In this document: in pieces, positions 31,804-38,394 of the stretch
Numbering within the stretch: position 1 is the stretch's first letter
Layout: each line of letters opens with the position of its first letter
From: an uncultured Massilia sp.
GTDB lineage: Bacteria > Pseudomonadota > Gammaproteobacteria > Burkholderiales > Burkholderiaceae_D
DNA: 64,000 nucleotides
Direction of reading: 5' to 3'
Assembly (NCBI RefSeq): GCF_913773735.1
Contig: NZ_CAJYEB010000037.1
Location: forward strand, 186,001 to 250,000
The notes under the pieces: model-generated
The model's database searches: none
What the model was told of the DNA's origin: nothing
The model's input: the letters and a program-made list of their open reading frames with translations, nothing else
Translations under genes and position numbers: made by a program

Positions 31804-31837
31804 AATATGATGGCAATAATATGAGCGTCATCATATT
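31804..31837. promoter_or_regulatory. Inverted-repeat operator before the tetR gene
   Basis: AATATGATG and CATCATATT form perfect nine-base arms 16 bases apart, and an inner AATATGA/GCG/TCAT element overlaps them. The core TATGA...TCATA matches the palindrome before the SDR gene at 32495-32518, so the TetR protein encoded 16 bases downstream probably binds both. Confidence 0.7.
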
Positions 31838-31852
31838 TCATCGGACGCGCCC

Positions 31853-32449
31853 ATGCCCACCGACGCCAGACAACACCGCCGCCACCAGTCGCATGCGCGG
31901 ATCCTCGATGCCGCCGCGCAGGCGCTGCTGCGCGGCGGGGTGGCCGGGGTCGGCGTGGCCGACGTCATGCGCCAGGCCGGCCTGACCCATGGCGGCTTCT
32001 ATGCCCATTTCGCCTCGCGCGAGGCGCTGCTGGCCGCAGCGCTCGAGCATGCCGGGCGCCAGGGCATGGAACGCATCCGCGAACGCATGCGCCAGCGCAT
32101 GGCGGAGGGCGCGACACCGCTGCGCGCCCTGGTGGAGGAATACCTGTCCGACGCGCACGCCTGCGCCGACGGTGCCGGCTGCCCGGTGGCCGCGCTGGCT
32201 TCCGACATGACGCGCTGCGCCGACCCGCTGCGCGACGCCTCGGCGCGCAGCGTCCATGCCCTCGTCGCGCTGGCGCGGCAGGCGCTGCCGCCCGGCATGC
32301 AGTCCGGCGCCGCCGCCGTCGCGGCCGCGCTCAGCGGCGCGCTGCAGATGGCGCGCGTGCTCGGCCAGGACGGCGGCGGGCCGGCGCTGCTGAGCGACTG
32401 CCGCGCCGCCCTGCTCCTGCAATACGAAGGCGCCACGCCCGCATCCTGA
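31853..32449 (+). CDS. TetR/AcrR family transcriptional regulator
   Basis: A 198-residue repressor-type protein. The N-terminal helix-turn-helix is clear: ARILDAAAQALLRGGVAGVGVADVMRQ followed by AGLTHGGFYAHFASREAL (residues 15-58), with the usual T-x-G-x-x-Y-x-H-F recognition helix. The C-terminal ligand domain contains C-P-V-A-A-L-A-S-D and several cysteines. It precedes an SDR oxidoreductase gene by 100 bases, and matching inverted repeats flank it, pointing to autoregulation plus control of the SDR gene. Induction by an electrophile or quinone-like compound would fit this gene pairing but is inference. Confidence 0.92.
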   Translation: MPTDARQHRRHQSHARILDAAAQALLRGGVAGVGVADVMRQAGLTHGGFYAHFASREALLAAALEHAGRQGMERIRERMRQRMAEGATPLRALVEEYLSDAHACADGAGCPVAALASDMTRCADPLRDASARSVHALVALARQALPPGMQSGAAAVAAALSGALQMARVLGQDGGGPALLSDCRAALLLQYEGATPAS

Positions 32450-32494
32450 AGTCGTTCGCCCGGCCGGCACGGCTGCCGGCCCTGTTTTCACCCC

Positions 32495-32518
32495 AAAATA
32501 TGACACCCGTCATATTTT
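32495..32518. promoter_or_regulatory. Palindromic operator before the SDR gene
   Basis: A perfect inverted repeat, AAAATATGAC-ACCC-GTCATATTTT (ten-base arms), sits 31 bases before the SDR start. Its core is shared with the repeat upstream of the tetR gene, which makes it the likely TetR binding site. Confidence 0.75.
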
Positions 32519-32549
32519 TTAACCCACTTCCGTTTTAAGGAACTGCACC

Positions 32550-33266
32550 ATGAAACTCGAACATGCCGTCGTCTTCGTCACCGGCGCCAACCGCGGCCTG
32601 GGCCTGGAATTCGCGCGCCAGGCGCTGGCCCGCGGCGCCCGCAAGGTCTATGCCGGCGCGCGCGATCCCGCCACCGTTACCCTGCCCGGCGTCGTGCCGG
32701 TGCGCGTCGACATCACCGACCCGGCCCAGGTGGCGCAGGCGGCCGCCGACTGCGCCGACGTCACGCTGGTGGTCAACAATGCGGGCATCGCGCTGATGGG
32801 CGGCAGCCTGCTCGACGCGGCCGGCAACGACGGCCTGCGCCGCATGCTCGACACCAATGTGTTCGGCCTGCTGAACGTCAGCCAGGCCTTCGCGCCGGTG
32901 CTGGCCGCGAACGGCGGCGGCGCCCTGCTGAACGTGCTGTCGGTGGCAAGCTGGATCAGCACGCCGGCCCTGGCCGCCTACGCGGCGACCAAGTCGGCGG
33001 CCTGGAGCGTCACCAACGGCCTGCGCATCGCGCTGCAGGAGCAGCGCACGCAGGTGCTGGGCCTGCACGTCGGCTTCGTCGATACGGACCTGACCCGTGG
33101 CATCGACCTGCCCAAGCTGGCGCCGGCCGAAGTGGTGGACAAGGGGTATGCGGCGCTGGAAGCCGGCGCCAGCGAGGTGCTGGTCGACGAGCTGTCGCGC
33201 AACGTCAAGCGCGGCCTGTCGGCCGAGCCCGGTATCTACCTCGACGCCGTGCGCCGCCCCGAGTGA
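32550..33266 (+). CDS. Short-chain dehydrogenase/reductase (classical SDR)
   Basis: This 238-residue NAD(P)-dependent oxidoreductase has the cofactor motif TGANRGLG (11-18), NNAG at 76-79, a catalytic serine in NVLSVASW, and the Y144-x-x-x-K148 pair in YAATK, so the active site is complete. The arginine after the glycine motif (NRGLG) is compatible with NADP(H) preference. The substrate is unknown. AAGGAA lies at good spacing before the ATG. It is probably controlled by the upstream TetR regulator through the palindrome in its promoter. Confidence 0.93.
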   Translation: MKLEHAVVFVTGANRGLGLEFARQALARGARKVYAGARDPATVTLPGVVPVRVDITDPAQVAQAAADCADVTLVVNNAGIALMGGSLLDAAGNDGLRRMLDTNVFGLLNVSQAFAPVLAANGGGALLNVLSVASWISTPALAAYAATKSAAWSVTNGLRIALQEQRTQVLGLHVGFVDTDLTRGIDLPKLAPAEVVDKGYAALEAGASEVLVDELSRNVKRGLSAEPGIYLDAVRRPE

Positions 33267-33278
33267 GGGTGGAGGAAC

Positions 33279-33323
33279 GTGCGCGCCGGTGGCGCGCACG
33301 CCGGGCGGACATGCCCGCCCGGC
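33279..33323. terminator. Two tandem GC hairpins between convergent genes
   Basis: GTGCGCGCC-GGT-GGCGCGCAC (33279-33299) is followed directly by GCCGGGCGG-ACATGC-CCGCCCGGC (33300-33323). They occupy the gap between the SDR stop and the lipoprotein stop and can serve as a two-way terminator, although no T-run is present. Confidence 0.55.
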
Positions 33324-33336
33324 CTGGCGCCGGCGC

Positions 33337-33786
33337 TTACTTGGCGGCGTCCTGGATTTTCTCGCCGGCGCGCTCGATGCCGCGGCCGGTCGCCTCGGTG
33401 GCGTTGCGTGCGCCTTCCTTGACGTTGGCGGCGGCTTCGCGCGATTCCTGGCGCACTTCGGCGCCGGCCTGGTCCATCTTTTCGCCGGCACGCTCGGCGG
33501 CGGCGTCGATCTTCGCGCCGGCACGGTCGGTGGCGGCATCGATGCGCTCGCCCGCGCGGTCGGCGGCGGCGTTGGCGTTGGCGGCGGCTTCGCGCGATTC
33601 GGCCGCGACTTTCGCGCCGGCGTCGTCGACGGCCTTGCCCGCTTCCTGGGCCGGACCCATGCCGTTATTGTTGTTGTCGGCCTTGTGGCAACCCGCCGTC
33701 AGGGCGGCGACGGCCAGCAGCATGCCGGCGATGGTGGTCTTGGTCATGGTCTTGGTCATGGTGTGGTGGATGGTGGTGGCGTTCAT
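33337..33786 (-). CDS. Lipoprotein with LEA-like 11-residue amphipathic repeats
   Basis: A 149-residue protein with a lipoprotein signal (AGMLLAVAALTAGC, acylated C33), an Asn run (38-41), and a mature domain made almost entirely of charged/Ala helices. Three consecutive 11-residue units are clear: AADRAGERIDA (74-84), ATDRAGAKIDA (85-95) and AAERAGEKMDQ (96-106). They are flanked by two copies of an ESREAAAN segment (63-70 and 114-121). Such 11-mers typify LEA group 3 and apolipoprotein-like proteins that coat membranes or protect against desiccation. AAGGAG precedes the ATG at good spacing. The role is inferred from composition only. Confidence 0.8.
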   Translation of the reverse strand: MNATTIHHTMTKTMTKTTIAGMLLAVAALTAGCHKADNNNNGMGPAQEAGKAVDDAGAKVAAESREAAANANAAADRAGERIDAATDRAGAKIDAAAERAGEKMDQAGAEVRQESREAAANVKEGARNATEATGRGIERAGEKIQDAAK

Positions 33787-33865
33787 GATGTTCTCCTTGA
33801 AGAATGTTGTAATTTAGATTACACCTTTTTAAAAAAACGCGGCTCACGATTTGCGCGCCACCCGT

Positions 33866-33892
33866 CACGGCCGGCGCGCCGCGCCGGCCGTG
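33866..33892 (-). terminator. GC hairpin after the phasin gene
   Basis: CACGGCCGGCGC-GCC-GCGCCGGCCGTG is a perfect twelve-base-arm inverted repeat starting nine bases after the phasin stop on the minus strand. It lacks a directly following T-run, though a T-tract (TTTTTTT) occurs about 25 bases further on. Confidence 0.6.
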
Positions 33893-33900
33893 CCCCGCCG

Positions 33901-34455
33901 TCAGTGCGTCGCCGCGTTGTGCTGCGCCTGCTGGTCGCCCGGTACCGCCGCCGCCCGGCCCGCCTGCATGCGGGTCGCCTCATGGTCTTCGCCATTGCCG
34001 GCGCGCTGGAACGGGTCGGCGGCGCGGCGCGGCGCTTCCGGCTCGGTGCGGATGGCGCGCTCGCCGTCCGGGGCGGCGCTGCGCGCGACTTCGTCGGCCA
34101 CGGCGCGCGCCGTGCGCGTGGTCTGCTGCACGTGCTGCTCGGCGACGCGCGCCAGGTCGACCTGGGCGTCCGCGGCCAGGCGCGACACGTGCTGCTGGTA
34201 GGCGCGCAGCCGGTCGGTGGCCGGCTGGGTGCGCGCCGCGGCGGCGCTCAGCAGTTCGTCCTGGCGTTCGGCCGCGAGCATCGTCTGGCCGGCCAGCGCG
34301 GTGTCTTCGAGCATGCCCTGCATCAGCTGGATGTTCAGGTCGCACATCTGCTGGAAGGACTTGAACACGGACTTCGACATGTCGTTGAAGAAGGCGGTCT
34401 GGGCGTCCAGGTGGGTACGCACGGCCGGCGTCATGGATTGCGGAAACGGGTACAT
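33901..34455 (-). CDS. phaP: Phasin family protein (polyhydroxyalkanoate granule-associated)
   Basis: A 184-residue helical protein whose first 110 residues match phasins: VRTHLDAQTAFFNDMSKSVFKSFQQMCDLNIQLMQGMLEDT, then LLSAAAARTQPATDRLRAYQQHV. Phasins coat polyhydroxyalkanoate granules and set their number and size. The C-terminal 60 residues are polar and low in complexity (RTEPEAPRRAADPFQRAG). The ATG at 34455 has GAGG upstream and begins where the family does; the open frame extends further to 34533 without support. It is monocistronic. No pha synthase gene lies in the window. Confidence 0.88.
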   Translation of the reverse strand: MYPFPQSMTPAVRTHLDAQTAFFNDMSKSVFKSFQQMCDLNIQLMQGMLEDTALAGQTMLAAERQDELLSAAAARTQPATDRLRAYQQHVSRLAADAQVDLARVAEQHVQQTTRTARAVADEVARSAAPDGERAIRTEPEAPRRAADPFQRAGNGEDHEATRMQAGRAAAVPGDQQAQHNAATH

Positions 34456-34639
34456 GGTGCCTCGTCGATGGTGGTGGAAACGGTGGATGGGCCGCGGCCC
34501 GCGCCGATCGGCCGGGTGCGGAAACGAGCTCACAGCCTAAGGGCGCACGGGGGTCGTCCCTTGATCTGGACTAATCGTGCCGGGTACTGGCGTGATCCTT
34601 GCATGGGGTAAAGCACCTGAACTCGTCCGGGAGCCCCCG

Positions 34640-35413
34640 ATGTTTTTGCCTAACGATGTGATTCAGTATGTCGCCCCGGTGCGCACGATCCGGGTGCTGT
34701 GGATCGACCGCCAGCGCGCCCTGGCCTATACCTTCGAACTGGGCCTGCCGCACAGCCAGCCGCGCACGGTGGCGCTGGCCGCGCTGGTCGAGGACGTGCA
34801 GCAGCAACGCGCGCGCCTGCTGCTGCAGGATCCCTATGCGGCCCCGCCGCCGCCGCCGCTGCTGCCGCAGAAGCACCGCGACCTGCAGGCCCGCGCCTGG
34901 GACATCGTCAGCGCGCTGCAGGCCCAGGCGCCGCAGCTCTACCAGCCGCGCGAGCGCGCCCTGATGGTGGCCCGCTGCGCCGAGGAGCACGGCATGTCGC
35001 GCCCCAGCGTGCTGCGCTACCTGCGCCGCTTCTGGGAACGCGGCCAGACGATCGACGCCCTGCTGCCCGACTACGGCAACTCGGGCGCGCGCGGCAAGAC
35101 GCGCGGCGCCAGCGCCGGCGTCAAGCGCGGGCGGCCGCGCAAGTCGGGCGACCATCCTGGCCTGAACGCCGATGCCGACATGCGCGCGACCTTCCGGGCC
35201 GCCGTGGCGCGCTATGCCGCAATGCACCAGAAATTTTCCCGGCGCGCCGCCTACCGCCAGATGATCGCCGAGTTCTACCGCGACCACGCGCCCGGCGCCG
35301 TCCCCACGTTCGGCCAGTTCAGCTACTGGCTGGACAAGGACGGCCCCCAGCAAGCCCCGTCCAGGCCGGACCAGCGCCCGGCCGCGGCGGTGCACGACGT
35401 CATCGCGCTGTAA
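34640..35413 (+). CDS. TnsB-type transposase N-terminal region only (no DDE catalytic domain)
   Basis: The 257 residues resemble the N-terminal DNA-binding part of Tn7-like TnsB transposases. Features in order: MFLPNDVIQYV; a helical segment KHRDLQARAWDIVSAL; a helix-turn-helix (105-135, ending SRPSVLRYLRRFWERGQT); the diagnostic LLPDYGNSGARGK (142-153); an AT-hook-like KRGRPRK (162-168); and PTFGQFSYW (222-230). In TnsB the RNase-H-like catalytic domain would come next. Here the protein ends about 25 residues later with a normal stop, and no TnsA, TnsC or TnsD gene is near. GGGAG precedes the ATG. It is either a remnant or a retained DNA-binding protein. Family recognition is from memory of TnsB motifs. 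Confidence 0.75.
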   Translation: MFLPNDVIQYVAPVRTIRVLWIDRQRALAYTFELGLPHSQPRTVALAALVEDVQQQRARLLLQDPYAAPPPPPLLPQKHRDLQARAWDIVSALQAQAPQLYQPRERALMVARCAEEHGMSRPSVLRYLRRFWERGQTIDALLPDYGNSGARGKTRGASAGVKRGRPRKSGDHPGLNADADMRATFRAAVARYAAMHQKFSRRAAYRQMIAEFYRDHAPGAVPTFGQFSYWLDKDGPQQAPSRPDQRPAAAVHDVIAL

Positions 35414-35788
35414 CTTTCCAGTGCGCGCCGGCCCAGGATGGTGCGCTGCCACAAAACACGGTCGGCGCCGGCGTTTGCGTATCGAGATTGCATGGGTTCC
35501 ACCCGTCATACATGACGGTGGCGCGCCGGAAAAAACAAAGTCCGCCGCCGAAAACAAAGTATGTACGCGGCAGTCGGATGATTCCCATCATCCTGCCACA
35601 CGGCATGCCCCAAAAAAAACAAACTTTATTTGCATTTTTAGCCTTACTCAAAACTTACAATAGATTTTCTACATAAATACTTTATTTTTCACGAAGATTT
35701 AGCCTTTCCACCGCACACTCCCTGGCACACCTATTGCTGAAACACAAAGGAACGAAGAAGGTTCCTGCAATAACCAGCTGAGGTGCGG
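35414..35788. other. 375-base AT-rich leader before the amine oxidase gene
   Basis: No gene was found. The stretch becomes markedly AT-rich from about 35600. It contains a palindrome CCGTCAT-AC-ATGACGG (35503-35518), and two direct repeats of the form CGCCG-A(n)-CAAAGT at 35524-35541 and 35546-35560, with a looser third A(n)CAAACT near 35611-35625. These could be regulatory sites for the downstream cluster. A promoter is expected within 35625-35700, but no consensus pair is convincing. Confidence 0.5.
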
Positions 35789-37369
35789 ATGAAACGTTTG
35801 ACCAGGTCGCTGACGCGACGCGAATTCCTCCACCGTGCCGCCGCAGTCGGCGGTTCGGCCCTGTTACTCAACACCATGAACGCCTGGGGCATGGGCATCG
35901 CGTCCCGCGTGTCCGCCCCGCCGCAACTGTCCGGCAGCGGCAAGGGCAAGAAAGTGGTCATCCTCGGGGCCGGGCTGGCCGGCATGACGGCGGCCTACGA
36001 ACTGTCCAGGCTCGGCTACGGCGTCGAGGTGCTCGAAGCGCGCGGCTTCGCCGGCGGCCGCTGCCAGACGGCGCGCAAGGGCTTCGAACTGCAGGAACTG
36101 GGCGGCGACAAGCAGGTCTGCCGCTTCGACGACGGCCACTACATCAACCACGGCCCCTGGCGCATCCCGCTCGACCACCAGTCGACGCTGTACTACACCA
36201 AGCAGTTCGACATCCCGCTCGAGGTGATGGTCAACGAGAACGACCATGCCTGGGTCTACATGGAGGATGCCGGCCCGCTGTCGAAGCAGCGCCTGCGCGC
36301 CGAGCAGGTCAAGGCGGACATGCGCGGCCACGTGGCCGAGCTGCTGGCCAAGTCGGTGAAGGCGAAGATGCTCGACACCGCGCTGACGCGCGACGACCAG
36401 ATGCTGCTGCTCGACTACCTGGCGCACGAGGGCGCGCTGGAAAAGACCGACCTCGCCTACCGCGGGCGCAACGGCCGCGGCTGGGCGGTGCCGCCGGGCG
36501 CCGGGCTGAATCCGGGCAAGCCGTCCGACCCCCTCGCCTTCGACACGCTGCTCGCGTCCAAGGTCGGCAAGGTCTACAGCGCGGTGCAGGAATTCCCGAT
36601 GCACGCGACCATGTTCCAGCCGGTGGGCGGCATGGACCGCATCGCCCAGGGTTTCGCCAGGCGCCTGGGCGGGAAGATCCGCTACGGCGCCGAGGTGCAG
36701 ACGATCCGCCAGTCGCCCGACGGCGTGACGATCGCCGTCAAGGACACGAAGAGCGGCAAGGTGTCCCAGGTCAAGGCCGACTGGTGCATCTGCGCGGTGC
36801 CGCTGTCCGTGCTGCGCACCATCGACAGCGATTTCTCGGACGGCTTCAAGGCCGCGATGAAGTCGGTGTCCTATGCCCCGGTCGGCAAGATCGGCCTGCA
36901 GATGAAGCGCCGCTTCTGGGAAGAGGACGACCAGATCTATGGCGGCCACGTGATGACCGACATGAAGGGCATCAACACCATCTCGCTGCCCTCGTCCGGC
37001 TGGCAGCAGAAGAAGGGCGTGGTGCTCGGCTACTACCACTATGCGCTCGACGCCATCGAGGTCAGCGCGCTCAGCCCGCAGGAGCGCGCGGAATTCGCCG
37101 TCGCCGCGGGAGAGAAGATCTTCCCGGCCTACCGCGATTCGTACGAGAACGCGTTCTCGGTGGCCTGGCACCGCGTCCAGTACAACCTGGGCGGCTGGGC
37201 CGAATGGGACCAGGCCGGCCGCGAGAAGGCCTATCCGACGCTGCTGGCGGGCGAAGGCCGGATCCTGCTGGCCGGCGAACACCTGAGCTACCTGACCGGC
37301 TGGCAGGCCGGCGCCATCGAATCGGCATGGCAGCAGATCGAACAACTCCACAAGAAAGCCAGCGCATGA
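35789..37369 (+). CDS. Tat-exported flavin monoamine oxidase family protein
   Basis: A 526-residue FAD enzyme with a twin-arginine signal (SLTRREFLHRAAAVGGSALLL), implying folded export to the periplasm. The Rossmann motif VVILGAGLAGMTAAYELSR, the acidic E at the end of the second strand (VEVLEARGFAGGRC) and the C-terminal FAD contact (GRILLAGEHLSYLTGWQAGAIESA) are typical of monoamine/L-amino-acid oxidases. The middle carries a substrate domain with FQPVGGMDRIAQGFARRLG. AGG lies just before the chosen ATG; an upstream in-frame GTG at 35783 is less likely. Its stop overlaps the cytochrome c start (ATGA), so electrons may pass to cytochrome c rather than oxygen. The substrate is unknown. Confidence 0.9.
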   Translation: MKRLTRSLTRREFLHRAAAVGGSALLLNTMNAWGMGIASRVSAPPQLSGSGKGKKVVILGAGLAGMTAAYELSRLGYGVEVLEARGFAGGRCQTARKGFELQELGGDKQVCRFDDGHYINHGPWRIPLDHQSTLYYTKQFDIPLEVMVNENDHAWVYMEDAGPLSKQRLRAEQVKADMRGHVAELLAKSVKAKMLDTALTRDDQMLLLDYLAHEGALEKTDLAYRGRNGRGWAVPPGAGLNPGKPSDPLAFDTLLASKVGKVYSAVQEFPMHATMFQPVGGMDRIAQGFARRLGGKIRYGAEVQTIRQSPDGVTIAVKDTKSGKVSQVKADWCICAVPLSVLRTIDSDFSDGFKAAMKSVSYAPVGKIGLQMKRRFWEEDDQIYGGHVMTDMKGINTISLPSSGWQQKKGVVLGYYHYALDAIEVSALSPQERAEFAVAAGEKIFPAYRDSYENAFSVAWHRVQYNLGGWAEWDQAGREKAYPTLLAGEGRILLAGEHLSYLTGWQAGAIESAWQQIEQLHKKASA

Positions 37370-37776
37370 TGTTCCGGCACACCTATCCCCTCGCCTTCAT
37401 GGCGGCGATCGCCCTGCTGGCCGGCACCGACGCCTTCGCCCAGGCCGCCGACGGCAAGACCCTGTTCGCCAAGAACTGCGCCGCCTGCCACCAGGCCAAC
37501 GGCAAGGGCATCCCCGGCGCCTTCCCCGCGCTGGCCGGCAACGCCTTCGTGCAGGGCGCGCCGGGCGACGTGGCCACCGTGCTGCTCAAGGGGCGCGGCG
37601 GCATGCCCGACTTCTCGGGCAGCCTGAACGACGCCGACATCGCCCAGGTGCTGAGCTACGTGCGCTCCAACTGGGGCAACGGCGCGGCCGCGATCAGCGA
37701 GCAGGAAGTCGGCGCCCAGCGCGGCGCGCTCGGCGTCCCCCCGGCCTCGAGCGCCCGCTTCAGCAACAAGCACTGA
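37366..37776 (+). CDS. Periplasmic class I cytochrome c
   Basis: A 136-residue protein with a Sec signal peptide (FMAAIALLAGTDAFAQA) and one haem site: C38-A-A-C41-H42, with methionine ligand M80 in GRGGMPDFSG. The layout (KTLFAKNCAACHQANGKGIPGAFPALAGN) is typical of small monohaem cytochromes that serve as electron acceptors for periplasmic dehydrogenases. Its ATG overlaps the stop of the amine oxidase gene, and an exported RidA gene follows 42 bases later. The probable job is to accept electrons from the reduced flavin enzyme and pass them to the respiratory chain; this is inferred from context. Confidence 0.93.
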   Translation: MMFRHTYPLAFMAAIALLAGTDAFAQAADGKTLFAKNCAACHQANGKGIPGAFPALAGNAFVQGAPGDVATVLLKGRGGMPDFSGSLNDADIAQVLSYVRSNWGNGAAAISEQEVGAQRGALGVPPASSARFSNKH

Positions 37777-37818
37777 ACGCATACCGCATCCACCGCATCT
37801 TCACCACCGAGAGGCTTC

Positions 37819-38307
37819 ATGAAACCACTGCACACCGTCGCCCTGCTGCTGGCCGCCCTTCCTGCCGTCGCCGGCGCCCAGGACATCGTCCGCCACAAGA
37901 TCCCGAACTCGGATTTCCCGATCGCCCAGGCCGTCACCCTGCCGCCGAACGCCACCATCCACTTCATCAGCGGCCAGGTGCCGCCGGTCGTCGACAAGGG
38001 CGCCGATCCGAATTCGCTGGCCGCCTTCGGCGACACGAAGACCCAGACCACGGGCGTGCTCACGCGCATCCAGGACATCCTGAAAGGCATGGGCCTGGCG
38101 ATGGGCGACGTGGTCAAGATGCAGGTGTTCCTCGTCGGCGACCCGGCCAAGGGCGGCAAGGCCGACGTGGCCGGCTTCATGCAGGGCTACACCCAGTTCT
38201 TCGGCGGTCCGCAGCCGAACCTGCCGGCGCGCGCCGTGGTCCAGGTGGCGGCCCTGTCGAACCCCGGCTGGCTGGTCGAGATCGAGGTGGTCGCCGCCAA
38301 GAAATAA
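37819..38307 (+). CDS. Exported RidA/YjgF family imine deaminase
   Basis: A 162-residue RidA-fold protein with an N-terminal Sec signal peptide (TVALLLAALPAVAGAQ), unusual because most RidA proteins are cytoplasmic. The catalytic arginine of true deaminases is present (R138 in NLPARAVVQVAAL), as is the acidic residue in the last strand (LVEIEVVA). The body contains the trimer-forming TRIQDILKGMGLAMGDVVKM region. RidA hydrolyses enamine/imine intermediates. Here it follows an exported amine oxidase, whose direct product is an imine, which suggests both act in sequence in the periplasm. GAGAGG lies before the ATG. Confidence 0.92.
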   Translation: MKPLHTVALLLAALPAVAGAQDIVRHKIPNSDFPIAQAVTLPPNATIHFISGQVPPVVDKGADPNSLAAFGDTKTQTTGVLTRIQDILKGMGLAMGDVVKMQVFLVGDPAKGGKADVAGFMQGYTQFFGGPQPNLPARAVVQVAALSNPGWLVEIEVVAAKK

Positions 38308-38394
38308 CCGATCCGCCGCGCCCTTGCCGCATCGCCGTCTTCGCACCAAGCCGTCCCGCATCGCAACGTAGTCCAATAATAAAGGGGTTAATCC

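Noticed and set aside
35655..35683. TTACAA-N17-TACTTT as a promoter for the amine oxidase gene
   Set aside because: Spacing is right but both hexamers match the consensus poorly, and several equally weak pairs exist in this AT-rich stretch.
34456..35788. Complete Tn7-like element around the TnsB-like gene
   Set aside because: No tnsA, tnsC, tnsD/Q or cargo genes and no paired terminal repeats were seen; flanking genes are ordinary chromosomal genes.
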